From contig JAHBTY010000002.1 of NCBI GenBank assembly GCA_019638355.1, positions 325,001 to 389,000 on the forward strand: a stretch of DNA of 64,000 nucleotides. Reading direction: 5' to 3'. Each line of letters begins with the position of its first letter. Positions within the stretch are counted from its first letter, which is position 1. Below the pieces are notes generated by a model. That model was not told where the DNA came from. It worked only from the letters and a program-made list of their open reading frames with translations, and did not search any database. Shown here in pieces: positions 53,177 through 62,326 of the stretch. Both the position numbers and the translations under genes were made by a program. This stretch comes from Cyclobacteriaceae bacterium. GTDB lineage: Bacteria > Bacteroidota > Bacteroidia > Cytophagales > Cyclobacteriaceae.

Positions 53177-53917
53177 TTATCTAAAGATAAAATAGGTTAA
53201 AGACAATTCAAGATGCCGTTCGGTAAGCTTACCACTGTTATTATAAACCGATTTGTAAATAGAAAAATCATCGGGAACATTCCAATTATCATCGAGGCCG
53301 GAAAAATACATGTCCTGAAGTGATTTTTTATAGCGAAAAGTAACTTTGGCCCGATTAAGAATCATACCGGCTTCGATAGTTGAAAATAAATAATTCTTTT
53401 CACCATAGTTCTTAATATTCTGATTGTCTTCATAGGTATTTATTCCAAAACCAAAAGTCTCCTCTACAGTTAATTCGTAAAGTGAAGCATCTAACAAAAT
53501 ATGATTAGAGACACCGGCACCTACAAAGAATGAAAAATTTTCTTCTAATGGTTGAGGTTGAATATTGAGCCTAAGGATAAGTGGTATCTGCAAATACCGG
53601 GTTTCATAATTGGAGATAATAGGACGCTGCTGACCGGTTAGCAAAACATAGTAAGTACCGTCCTGATAGCCATTCTTGAGATATGAAAAGCCGCTTCCAA
53701 CTGAAAAATAAGCTGGCTTAAGATTACCTCTGAATACCCATTCTGCATCCACACCAATTATAGATTGTTGTTTTGGCTTAAACCGTACATCGGTTTCCGG
53801 ATCATCAAACTGCCCGAGTACTGTGTTATTAATACCTAAACTAACACCAGCACGAAATTGGGCTTGAGTAACCTGTGCCAAACAGAAAATAATGGCTAGA
53901 ATAAAAAATTGCTTCAT
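53177..53917 (-). CDS. Outer-membrane beta-barrel protein (PorT-like)
   Basis: A 246-residue exported protein with a signal peptide (to VTQAQ) and amphipathic strands ending in the C-terminal YFIFR. The family resembles PorT-like barrels. It is the third gene of an operon with a CHAT protein, 2 bp after its stop. Function is unknown. Confidence 0.75.
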   Translation of the reverse strand: MKQFFILAIIFCLAQVTQAQFRAGVSLGINNTVLGQFDDPETDVRFKPKQQSIIGVDAEWVFRGNLKPAYFSVGSGFSYLKNGYQDGTYYVLLTGQQRPIISNYETRYLQIPLILRLNIQPQPLEENFSFFVGAGVSNHILLDASLYELTVEETFGFGINTYEDNQNIKNYGEKNYLFSTIEAGMILNRAKVTFRYKKSLQDMYFSGLDDNWNVPDDFSIYKSVYNNSGKLTERHLELSLTYFIFR

Positions 53918-53919
53918 AA

Positions 53920-56424
53920 CTAATTTCCTAACATAATGAATGCACCCCAGTAAAATGGATGCGGATATTTTTTACGTACTTCCAATTGTGCTTGCCGGAA
54001 AGATTTAACTGTCTCAGACTGGTTTGCCCAGGCGCGATAAAAAGAATTCATCAACTCGCTTGTAGCAGCGTCATCAACCTTCCATAAAGACATAAGTAAA
54101 TTTCTTGTTCCTGCAGCAATCATGGCACGTTGTAATCCATAAACACCTTCACCGTTTCTTATTTCGCCAAGACCTGTTTCGCAAGCCGATAAAACCACCA
54201 GCTGCGTTTCACGCAAGTTCAGCAAAGACGCTTCGTAAGCGGTTAATATTCCATCCTGATCGGAATCTGTTTTACTGCTTACGCCAGCCAACAATAATCC
54301 CGACCTGATCATGGGATTAATGGTGCGAGTAGAATCACCAATAAAGAAACCATGGGTGGCTATGTGTAGTAGAGAAGGATTATTAACTGCCTTCAGGTTC
54401 TTTTCAGTTGCCAGTTCAGCCTGAAAGCGTTTTACATTCCAGCTATTGGTTTTCAATACCTGCTCGGCAACTTCAATTTCCTGCTGCGTTCCAGGTAGAT
54501 CAGAAAAATTCTGATCTTTTAAGGTAACTAACTCTTCATTTTGTAAACTTCTGAAATTTGCAGTCTGTGCGTCTGAAATTGTCGCACTATAACTAGGTCT
54601 GCCAAATAGAGCCGCTGTTTTGGTAGAGCCGGCCTTCTTGGTTGCCAACAAATCGGAAGTATTGGTAACATAGACCAACTCCAACTCATCAATCAGAAAT
54701 TTCTTTGTTGTGGGATTAAAGATTGTGTTCAGATTGATTTGGCTAAATACACCATCCGGTGATAAATAAACTCGTCTTGGCTGAACCAAATGCGATTGAA
54801 AGGGCAACCAGAGTTTATCATACGATAAATTATCTTCAGAACGAGAAAGAATTGCATTACGATAAAATCGTGCTGACCTTGTTTCCAATTCATTTGCATG
54901 GTTAATAACAAAACATGTTAGTTCGGCTCCAGCTTTATTCACCAACATCATATAAGTTGCGTCCTTTACAGAAATTTCAGGCTGGGCAGGATTAAGTTCC
55001 TCAACCCTGATTATTTCAATTGCATACTCCAAATCGGATAGCGTTACATTAACCTGCCTCCAATCTAAACCAGCCAATTGGGTTGTGGGCATTTTAGTGG
55101 CAAGTTCTTTATCAAGCGTTTCAACTTTACGCGTAAGTTCAAGAATATCACTTTCAGCATTCTTCAAATAATAAGATGCAGAAAGTTGTGTTCGCGCCCT
55201 CTCCCATTCGTTAAAAAGACTGATGAGTTGAGTATCGCCACTATTCAGAATTTTATTCTTTCTCTCATTGGTTGTCCCTACTAATAAGGCCTTCATATTA
55301 AGCTGATTATTATAGGCGACTTGATAAAGTCCATATTGGTCAGCTTTCCCTTGCTTATGACATACTAAAACAAAGGCATTAAAAATCTCAATATCGTGTT
55401 TTAGTGTATAGTAAAACTTTTCGCGTTCGTACTCACTTAGTTTAACAAAATTGCTTACAATATACTGCTGATAATTTTCAACTAACTGTTTAAAACTACT
55501 GGCAGCCGCTTGCAGATTGTTATTAAGCCAATGTAAACGCGCTTGTGTAAGTTGTAACTTAAAGCCTACCAAACCGGTTGATTCAACAGCGGGTAAAAAA
55601 TCCTGAGCGCGATTAAGGTAAAGCTGTGCCTTTTTAAAATCACCTTTCAATAATTCATTACGAGCAAACACATCAAATATCCGGGCAGTTTCGGCTTGTT
55701 GTGCTATTTTAGTTCCATATTGTTCGCGCCCTGCCGATGTTTTGGCCAACAAACTGCTATACAGATCAACTTCTTCAGTACGATTAGTTATTAAACCAAT
55801 CTCCGTAAGGTCGTTATAGATGATTCGATAAATATAATCGTAATTATAGCCTGTAGTGGATGCTGCTTTTAGGATACCAAGTGCCTGGGTGTGATATTCA
55901 TACGCCTGCTGATAATTTTTTCTGTTAAACTCAACTGATCCTAAACCCGCAAGCGGCATCGCTTTGTGCACACTTGCCTTATTAAAATAGTTATCGCGCA
56001 ATGTCTTTGATTCACGAAACAACTGTTCAGCTTTATTAAGGTTACCAATACTCACATAGAAAAAACCTAATCGATCGTAAGCATCAAAGTAAGTTCGTTG
56101 TGATTGGGGCGAACCCAGATAATACTTCTTACCAGAAAGCGGCATGAGCCTTTTTGTCTCATCAAGCGCTTCTATAAACATCTGCTCCGCGTCAGGCAAC
56201 AACCCTTGTCGTTGATAATTTTCGCCAAGCATGAGCTGGTAATAAATCGCGTGGTCTTTATAACCCTTTTGTTTACTTTCATTCAAGGCTGAGACAAGAA
56301 TTTGCTCTGTTTTACTAAAGGACTTAGAGCGATAAAGACTAATGATGTTCCGCTGTAGTTTGCTTTTTTGAGCAAAAGAATGAACACTTATTAATAAGAA
56401 TACTACTAAAATATACTGTCTCAT
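53920..56424 (-). CDS. Exported TPR-CHAT (caspase-like) protein
   Basis: An 834-residue protein with a signal peptide (MRQYILVVFLLISVHSFAQ). TPR repeats span about 25-340 and a helical linker about 340-460. A C-terminal CHAT domain covers about 520-834. The catalytic dyad is present: His691 (IATHGFF) and Cys748 (LSACETGLGE), then WKVDDAATSELM. CHAT domains are caspase-fold proteases; this one is unusual in having a signal peptide, so it should act outside the inner membrane. It overlaps one barrel gene by 4 bp and is followed 2 bp later by another. Confidence 0.87.
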   Translation of the reverse strand: MRQYILVVFLLISVHSFAQKSKLQRNIISLYRSKSFSKTEQILVSALNESKQKGYKDHAIYYQLMLGENYQRQGLLPDAEQMFIEALDETKRLMPLSGKKYYLGSPQSQRTYFDAYDRLGFFYVSIGNLNKAEQLFRESKTLRDNYFNKASVHKAMPLAGLGSVEFNRKNYQQAYEYHTQALGILKAASTTGYNYDYIYRIIYNDLTEIGLITNRTEEVDLYSSLLAKTSAGREQYGTKIAQQAETARIFDVFARNELLKGDFKKAQLYLNRAQDFLPAVESTGLVGFKLQLTQARLHWLNNNLQAAASSFKQLVENYQQYIVSNFVKLSEYEREKFYYTLKHDIEIFNAFVLVCHKQGKADQYGLYQVAYNNQLNMKALLVGTTNERKNKILNSGDTQLISLFNEWERARTQLSASYYLKNAESDILELTRKVETLDKELATKMPTTQLAGLDWRQVNVTLSDLEYAIEIIRVEELNPAQPEISVKDATYMMLVNKAGAELTCFVINHANELETRSARFYRNAILSRSEDNLSYDKLWLPFQSHLVQPRRVYLSPDGVFSQINLNTIFNPTTKKFLIDELELVYVTNTSDLLATKKAGSTKTAALFGRPSYSATISDAQTANFRSLQNEELVTLKDQNFSDLPGTQQEIEVAEQVLKTNSWNVKRFQAELATEKNLKAVNNPSLLHIATHGFFIGDSTRTINPMIRSGLLLAGVSSKTDSDQDGILTAYEASLLNLRETQLVVLSACETGLGEIRNGEGVYGLQRAMIAAGTRNLLMSLWKVDDAATSELMNSFYRAWANQSETVKSFRQAQLEVRKKYPHPFYWGAFIMLGN

Positions 56425-57107
56425 TTTAAACGATAACCAACCTGAATCCCATATACGAACTTAAAAACTGATCCTTCACTATTCAAAAAGATTGAATCGC
56501 TTCTTGTTAAATCCCAGTTGCGTATTAAATCGCCTGTTCCCCGATTAGTTAAATTCAAATTTACATGACCACCCAAAACAAGACGGTTAAGCGCAAAGGT
56601 TAAACCGTATCTAAAATTAACACCAACCCGAGGAAGGAAAGGAGCAACATTACCTTCATCCTGCGTTACAATACTGCTATTAGGATCTGTATAAGATTCT
56701 TTAAGTGAAGCAGACAAAACGTAATAGGGAACCAGCCCTATATCTGTATAGAATGCATTTCTATTACGATTATTGATTCGTAGAAGAAGTGGGAATGAAA
56801 CAAGCGACTGTTTAATTTCACTTGAACCAGAAATACCCGGCTCATGATATACAGTTTGAAATTGATTAAAGGCCATTCCGGAATAAACATATAGTTGGCC
56901 TGACAATCGATTTTCAACTGCCAATTCAATTCCTGGTTGACTAAACTTTGTTAAATATCCAATGCGAGTACCATCGTCAGCGTAATCCCATTCAAAAGCT
57001 ACCTCCGAAGCACCTTGAATTGTACCTAGAAGATACATTCTGGTTTGAGCCTGGCTTATTTGAAACAAGAAACAATTGAAAAAACCTAACGCGATATACT
57101 TGAACAT
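56421..57107 (-). CDS. Outer-membrane beta-barrel protein, first gene of CHAT operon
   Basis: A 228-residue exported protein (signal to ISQAQ) with alternating strands, AYNQFQ-type turns and a C-terminal YGIQVGYRLK. Its stop overlaps the CHAT ATG (ATGA), so the two are translationally coupled. It is not obviously homologous to the third gene. The divergent gene is 3-hydroxyanthranilate dioxygenase. No recognised function. Confidence 0.72.
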   Translation of the reverse strand: MFKYIALGFFNCFLFQISQAQTRMYLLGTIQGASEVAFEWDYADDGTRIGYLTKFSQPGIELAVENRLSGQLYVYSGMAFNQFQTVYHEPGISGSSEIKQSLVSFPLLLRINNRNRNAFYTDIGLVPYYVLSASLKESYTDPNSSIVTQDEGNVAPFLPRVGVNFRYGLTFALNRLVLGGHVNLNLTNRGTGDLIRNWDLTRSDSIFLNSEGSVFKFVYGIQVGYRLK

Positions 57108-57220
57108 TGAGATAGAGTAACTGATTTACACTTGAACAAATTATGTATATAATTATCGCTTCCAAGAAACGCAAGAATTAGTAAATTGCAAATACCTTAC
57201 ATGTAATCAATAAAATAATT

Positions 57221-57751
57221 ATGGCCATCCGCAAACCCTTTAACCTGAAGCAATGGATTACCGATAATCGCGATTTGTTAAAACCACCCGTGGGCAATAA
57301 AAACTTATATGCCGATGCAGGCGATTACATTGTAATGATTGTAGGTGGGCCCAATGCGCGCAAGGACTATCACTTTAACCAAACCGAAGAATTATTTTAT
57401 CAATTGGAAGGGAATATAAATGTGCGCATACAAGAAGATGGTAAAGCAGTAGATATACCTATAAAGGAAGGTGAAATGTTTTTACTTCCTGCTAATACAC
57501 CACATCGCCCGGAAAGACCAGCCAATACCGTTGGGTTGGTAATTGAATGCAAGCGCGAAGATCCAACCTTTGAAGACCGGTTGATCTGGTACTGTGATAA
57601 CTGCAATCATAAACTGCACGAATATAAATTTCACTTGGAAAACATCGAAAAAGATTTTCTGCCACGCTTCCGCGATTTTTACGGCTCGAAAGAACTGCGT
57701 ACCTGTAAAAACTGTGGAAACATAATGGATACCGACCCCAGGTTTGTTTAA
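57221..57751 (+). CDS. 3-Hydroxyanthranilate 3,4-dioxygenase
   Basis: A 176-residue cupin that opens the ring of 3-hydroxyanthranilate. Iron ligands His51, Glu57 and His95, and substrate Arg47 and Arg99, fall at the same numbers as in the Cupriavidus enzyme. The C-terminal rubredoxin-like site has Cys125, Cys128, Cys162 and Cys165 (CDNC, CKNC). The product, 2-amino-3-carboxymuconate semialdehyde, leads to quinolinate or, via a decarboxylase not seen here, to 2-aminomuconate. Gene symbols nbaC or haaO are used in other species. Confidence 0.95.
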   Translation: MAIRKPFNLKQWITDNRDLLKPPVGNKNLYADAGDYIVMIVGGPNARKDYHFNQTEELFYQLEGNINVRIQEDGKAVDIPIKEGEMFLLPANTPHRPERPANTVGLVIECKREDPTFEDRLIWYCDNCNHKLHEYKFHLENIEKDFLPRFRDFYGSKELRTCKNCGNIMDTDPRFV

Positions 57752-57849
57752 CACAATTAAAGAGTTGAAAGGAATCACCAGGAAACAGTATTAAGAATGT
57801 AAATCCTGTTAGACTGCTCACTGCCACCTGCACACTGCCTACTTAAAAA

Positions 57850-58338
57850 ATGAGTATTCAAAAAGGAATAGCCTATTATCAACACCAGCACGTTGGCAAT
57901 TTGATAATTGAATCAGAAGACGACAGCATTACGCGCATTGGTTTTTGGAAAGATACTGGTGGGGCGGAGAGCATAACTCCGGTCATCGAACAATGTTTGC
58001 AAGAACTGGACGAATATTTTTCAAAAGGTCGCAAGTTTTTTACATTCAATCTTGGCTTTCGCGGAACGGAATTTCAAAACAAAGTTTGGCGCGAGCTGAT
58101 TAATATTCCTTACGGAACAACCATCTCATACGAAGAACTTGCCATTCGCTTGGGCGATGTAAAATCGATTCGGGCCGTAGGTCTTGCCAACGGGCAAAAC
58201 CCGATAGCCATTGTAGTCCCTTGCCACCGTGTAATTGGTAAAAATGGTAATCTTACCGGATATGGTGGCGGGTTAGAAAACAAACAGTGGCTGTTGGAAC
58301 ATGAAGGTGCTGTGCTAAAACAGCTTTCGTTGTTCTGA
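57850..58338 (+). CDS. ogt: Methylated-DNA-[protein]-cysteine S-methyltransferase
   Basis: A 162-residue Ogt-type suicide repair protein that takes alkyl groups from O6-alkylguanine. The active site is IVVPCHRVIG with acceptor Cys125, followed by GYGGGLENKQWLLEHE. An N-terminal cap-like domain precedes. It lies between two kynurenine genes without a functional link to them. Confidence 0.94.
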   Translation: MSIQKGIAYYQHQHVGNLIIESEDDSITRIGFWKDTGGAESITPVIEQCLQELDEYFSKGRKFFTFNLGFRGTEFQNKVWRELINIPYGTTISYEELAIRLGDVKSIRAVGLANGQNPIAIVVPCHRVIGKNGNLTGYGGGLENKQWLLEHEGAVLKQLSLF

Positions 58339-58359
58339 ACAAATAGATTAATTTTCAGG

Positions 58360-59631
58360 ATGCAATTTGAGAACACCCTTGCGTTTGCCCGTAAACTTGA
58401 TCGTGCCGATTCGCTTAAAAAATTCCGCTCACTGTTTCACCTTCCGAAGGTAAAAGGCAAAACTGCCATTTACTTTACCGGTAACTCGTTAGGGCTTCAG
58501 CCTAAGTCAACAAAAAATTACTTGGCAGAAGAGTTAAACGATTGGGCTGCCTTGGGTGTAGAAGGGCACGTACACAGCAAACGCCCGTGGTTGTATTATC
58601 ACAAGTTCACCAAAAAAGGATTAGCCCTACTTACCGGGGCCAAAACCTCGGAAGTAGTGGCTATGAATCACCTTACGGTGAATCTGCATTTGTTGATGGT
58701 TTCATTTTATCGCCCAACAAAAAAACGGTTTAAGATTATTACCGAAGCCGGAGCGTTTTCTTCCGATCAATACGCGTTCGAATCGCAAGTAAAGTTTCAT
58801 GGTTTTGAACCTGATAATACTATAATAGAATTAAAACCGCGTGAGCACGAACACACGTTACGAACAGAAGACATTGTATCGGCAATTCAACAACATCAGG
58901 ACGAACTCGCATTAGTAATTTTCAGTGGCGTACAATATTACACGGGTCAATTCTTCGACATTCAAAAAATTACGCAAGCTGGTCATACTGCCGGTGCCAT
59001 AGTAGGTTTTGATCTGGCGCATGCCATTGGTAACGTTAACCTGAACTTGCACAAACACAATGTTGACTTTGCTGTTTGGTGCAGCTATAAATATTTAAAT
59101 ACCGGACCAGGCGCTGTGGCCGGAGCCTTTGTGCACGAACGCCATTCTAAAAGTTTTGACTTACCGCGTTTTGCTGGTTGGTGGGGACATCACGAACAAG
59201 ATCGGTTTCAAATGAAAAAAGGTTTTATCCCAATGGCCGGTATAGATGGTTGGCAGTTATCCAATCATCCCGTGTTGCCCGCAGCGGCTTTACTTGCTTC
59301 GCTCGAAATCTTTCAACAAGCAGGATTGAAAAATCTTCAAACTAAAAGTTCATTGTTAACCGGCTACTTGGAATACTTGCTCAAACAAATTGATGCCACA
59401 GGGGAAAATTTTATTATTCTCACGCCTTCTGATAAGCAAGCGCGTGGCTGTCAGCTTTCTATCTATATGAAACAGAAAGGCAAGAAAGTTTTTAATGCAT
59501 TAACCAAAGCAGGTGTTATTGCCGATTGGCGTGAGCCCAATGTAATTCGCGTTGCACCGGTGCCCATGTACAATACGTTTGAAGAGGTGTATCGGTTTAG
59601 TGAAATTTTTAAGAAGGCTTTGCGTGCTTGA
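58360..59631 (+). CDS. kynU: Kynureninase
   Basis: A 423-residue PLP enzyme that splits kynurenine or 3-hydroxykynurenine to (3-hydroxy)anthranilate and alanine. The PLP lysine is Lys244 in WCSYKYLNTGPG. PLP-site residues lie in NSLGLQP and DLAHAIGNVNL, and the substrate site is RFAGWWGH. Length is normal. It begins 21 bp after ogt and can be co-transcribed with the dioxygenase gene upstream. The monooxygenase lies 1.2 kb further on, beyond an ATPase gene on the opposite strand. Confidence 0.95.
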   Translation: MQFENTLAFARKLDRADSLKKFRSLFHLPKVKGKTAIYFTGNSLGLQPKSTKNYLAEELNDWAALGVEGHVHSKRPWLYYHKFTKKGLALLTGAKTSEVVAMNHLTVNLHLLMVSFYRPTKKRFKIITEAGAFSSDQYAFESQVKFHGFEPDNTIIELKPREHEHTLRTEDIVSAIQQHQDELALVIFSGVQYYTGQFFDIQKITQAGHTAGAIVGFDLAHAIGNVNLNLHKHNVDFAVWCSYKYLNTGPGAVAGAFVHERHSKSFDLPRFAGWWGHHEQDRFQMKKGFIPMAGIDGWQLSNHPVLPAAALLASLEIFQQAGLKNLQTKSSLLTGYLEYLLKQIDATGENFIILTPSDKQARGCQLSIYMKQKGKKVFNALTKAGVIADWREPNVIRVAPVPMYNTFEEVYRFSEIFKKALRA

Positions 59632-59656
59632 TGTATAGGTTACTTAGACTTGTACC

Positions 59657-60778
59657 TTAGATACTTTGAAGCCACCGCATCAACAGCGTATCGTGCAAAA
59701 TGTAGCGGTTGTTCTCATAAATCACAAAGTCCTTCTTCTCAAGGGTGCGTAAGGCTGCACTTACCGAACTGGCCGCCCCTAAACTATTTTGTGAAAGAAA
59801 ATCCTGAGAAAGTGGATTTGCAACAGCTTCGTGCCGGGCCAACGTTACTAATAATTTCCATTGAAATGCCGTGAGTAGCTGTTGGTAAGTTGAGAAGATG
59901 GGTATCTCCTGTTGCAACACTTCAGTATATGCCTCTTGTAGCAGGCTGTCTGAAACCACATTGCCTTTACTATAAAGTTTGTTGCAGATTAATTGCGCAT
60001 AATACGTTTGCATGCGTGTCCAAACAAAAATCTTATCTACTTGTGCACGCGCTATTTTTTTTTCTCCCTTCGAAAAGTGACCCTCGATAAAAAGTGCATA
60101 TTCATCTGGCTTCAATGGCTCAAGCGATTTCAATTGTGCACTTCTGTAAAACGGACGTGCTTCTTCACTAAACATAGAAGTCATCATACCGCGATGACTA
60201 CCACTAAATACAAACCTGATCATTGGAAAATTCTGCATCCAGGTACGAAAAACAGCCTCCGCATTATTCTCTTCATAATTATTAATCTGCTGAAATTCAT
60301 CTATGCAAATCACTACAGGTTTTTTCCGCTCGGCTAAAAAATTACCAATCGCATCAAACGATGCCGGTATTGATTGGCTGTTTGATAAACCAAACGTAAC
60401 CTGAGGTGTGCCGCTCATCGGATCCAACCCTACGGTTGCCCCAATTGCTCCAATCAATTTAAGCAGACGCACACCTAAACCCGATCCCATTTCTCCAAAC
60501 CGATTTACAATTGCAGTAGCAATACGTTTGTTTGCTTCAGTAAGATTAATCGTACCAAGTAAATCCACAAATACGCCTTCTCCCCGATTGGTCTTTTCAA
60601 GATGATAGAAAAAATGTTTGAGCAGCGCTGTCTTTCCCATCCTTCGCCAGGAGTATAATACGGCATTCCGTTCGTTCGCAAACTGCTCTGTTAACCAAGC
60701 CAGTTCAGACTCACGATTGCAGAAATATGCAGGGCTATGATAGCCCGAAACAATAAATGGGTTGGTCGGCTTTCTCAT
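59657..60778 (-). CDS. ATP-binding protein of the archaeal-ATPase type
   Basis: A 373-residue P-loop ATPase. The start is VSGYHSPAYFCNRESELAWL, Walker A is WRRMGKTALLKHF (RRMGKT) and Walker B is VVICIDEFQQI. The sensor region reads IRFVFSGSHRGMM, and a C-terminal winged-helix segment (LGAASSVSAALRTLEKKDFVI) follows. Such PF01637-type ATPases are widely dispersed and of unknown function. It interrupts the kynurenine cluster in the opposite strand. A double inverted repeat covers its start codon and leader. Confidence 0.85.
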   Translation of the reverse strand: MRKPTNPFIVSGYHSPAYFCNRESELAWLTEQFANERNAVLYSWRRMGKTALLKHFFYHLEKTNRGEGVFVDLLGTINLTEANKRIATAIVNRFGEMGSGLGVRLLKLIGAIGATVGLDPMSGTPQVTFGLSNSQSIPASFDAIGNFLAERKKPVVICIDEFQQINNYEENNAEAVFRTWMQNFPMIRFVFSGSHRGMMTSMFSEEARPFYRSAQLKSLEPLKPDEYALFIEGHFSKGEKKIARAQVDKIFVWTRMQTYYAQLICNKLYSKGNVVSDSLLQEAYTEVLQQEIPIFSTYQQLLTAFQWKLLVTLARHEAVANPLSQDFLSQNSLGAASSVSAALRTLEKKDFVIYENNRYILHDTLLMRWLQSI

Positions 60779-60815
60779 TGCGAATCATTCGTTACGTAAA
60801 GTTCGTAACGCAATG
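60776..60815. promoter_or_regulatory. Nested inverted repeats at the ATPase start
   Basis: An inner pair CGTTACG (60790-60796) and CGTAACG (60804-60810) with a 7-base loop. An outer pair CATTGCG (60776-60782, including the ATPase start codon) and CGCAATG (60809-60815). The layout suggests an operator for the ATPase and perhaps for kmo, which starts 60 bp away. Confidence 0.55.
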
Positions 60816-60874
60816 TACGTAATTGATCTTCCTGAATTGCTAAGATGGCTCAAAATCTTACTATTTTCAGCCCT

Positions 60875-62239
60875 ATGAAGAATATTGCTATTGCCGGTGC
60901 CGGCTTGGTGGGATCGCTCTTAGCCATTTATTTAAAGAAGCGGGGGTATTCCGTTACCGTATTTGAACGCAGGGGCGACATGCGAAAGGCTGGTGCCGAA
61001 ACAGGCAGATCTATTAACCTCGCGCTAAGCAACCGCGGCATTCGTGCATTGGAAGAAGTTGGCCTTGCCGATGAACTGAAAAAAGTTGCCATTCCCATGC
61101 ACGGTCGCATGATGCACGATAAGAACGGCAATCTGTCATCGTTTGCTTACGGAAAAGAAGGGCAGTTTATCAATTCCGTTTCGCGCAGTGGTTTAAATGT
61201 AGTGTTAATGAATGAAGCAGAGCGGTTAGGTGTTGAGTTTAGGTTTGAACAGCGAATTGCAAAGGTTGATCTGGAGCGTACTACTCTATTAGTCGATAGC
61301 AATCAGTCAATAGTCCATGGTCAGCTCGCAGCTATCGACCATGGACTATTGACAAATAAAAATTTCGATTACATCATCGGGGCTGACGGAGCATTCTCTG
61401 CCGTTCGCACTGCATTTCAGTTTACCGATCGGTTCGATTACCAACAGGATTACATTGATCATGGCTACAAGGAACTACACATTCCGCCTGGAGCAAACGG
61501 AGTGTTTCAATTAGAAAAAAATTACCTCCACATCTGGCCACGCGAAAGTTTTATGATGATTGCGTTGCCTAATCCTGATGGAAGTTTTACCTGCACCTTG
61601 TTCTTTCCATTTGAAGGTGATCCATCTTTTAGTTCTTTGAAGACCAAACAAGACGTTCAAAGATTTTTCAAAGAAACATTCCCCGATGCCCAATTACTAA
61701 TGCCTGATTTGCTGGAAGATTTTGAATCCAACCCAACTTCTTCATTGGTAACAATCAGGTGTTACCCTTGGGTTCGTAACAAAACCCTACTGATTGGCGA
61801 TGCCGCACATGCAATTGTTCCCTTTTATGGACAAGGAATGAATGCCGGCTTTGAGGATTGCAGAATATTAAATAACCTGTTAACCAAGCATAGCGATAAC
61901 TGGGAAAACGTGCTACCCGAGTTTCAGCAATCACGGAAACCCGATGCCGATGCCATCGCCCAATTGGCGCTGGATAATTTTGTAGAGATGCGCGATTTGG
62001 TTGCCGATTCGGATTTTCTGCTTCGAAAAAAAATTGAAGCCAAACTTTACGAACTCTTTCCTGATAAATGGATTCCACTCTACCCTATGGTTACGTTTAT
62101 GGATACCATGCGGTATTCCGATGCTTTAGCCATCAGCAAAAAGCAAAGTAAAATTATGGATGTGGTGATGAAACAACCTGATATTGAAACCAATTGGCCA
62201 AAGCTAGATTTTACTAAAATTGTTAACCAACTTGTTTGA
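60875..62239 (+). CDS. kmo: Kynurenine 3-monooxygenase
   Basis: A 454-residue FAD-dependent hydroxylase that makes 3-hydroxykynurenine using NADPH and O2. The dinucleotide site is GAGLVG (8-13), then RSINLALSNRG (substrate/FAD contact), and the GD motif LIGDAAHAIVPFYGQGMNAGFED. ATG 60875 starts MKNIAIAGAG. About residues 144-160 (QSIVHGQLAAIDHGLLT) are an insert translated from an inverted repeat, which is absent in typical KMO. C-terminal hydrophobicity is weak, so it is probably peripheral or soluble. Confidence 0.94.
   Translation: MKNIAIAGAGLVGSLLAIYLKKRGYSVTVFERRGDMRKAGAETGRSINLALSNRGIRALEEVGLADELKKVAIPMHGRMMHDKNGNLSSFAYGKEGQFINSVSRSGLNVVLMNEAERLGVEFRFEQRIAKVDLERTTLLVDSNQSIVHGQLAAIDHGLLTNKNFDYIIGADGAFSAVRTAFQFTDRFDYQQDYIDHGYKELHIPPGANGVFQLEKNYLHIWPRESFMMIALPNPDGSFTCTLFFPFEGDPSFSSLKTKQDVQRFFKETFPDAQLLMPDLLEDFESNPTSSLVTIRCYPWVRNKTLLIGDAAHAIVPFYGQGMNAGFEDCRILNNLLTKHSDNWENVLPEFQQSRKPDADAIAQLALDNFVEMRDLVADSDFLLRKKIEAKLYELFPDKWIPLYPMVTFMDTMRYSDALAISKKQSKIMDVVMKQPDIETNWPKLDFTKIVNQLV
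61306..61353. repeat. Inverted repeat inserted in frame within kmo
   Basis: GTCAATAGTCCATGGTC (61306-61322) and its exact reverse complement at 61337-61353 around a 14-base loop. Phrases like CAATAGTCCATGG are a familiar intergenic repeat in Bacteroidota. The element is 48 bp, a multiple of three, so the frame is kept. Confidence 0.85.
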
Positions 62240-62326
62240 TAGATTATCAGCCATTACAGCCATTCATCACTAATCAATTTTACTGGACTGAATTTCAGAT
62301 TAGTTTTCATCAATAAATTAACTACG

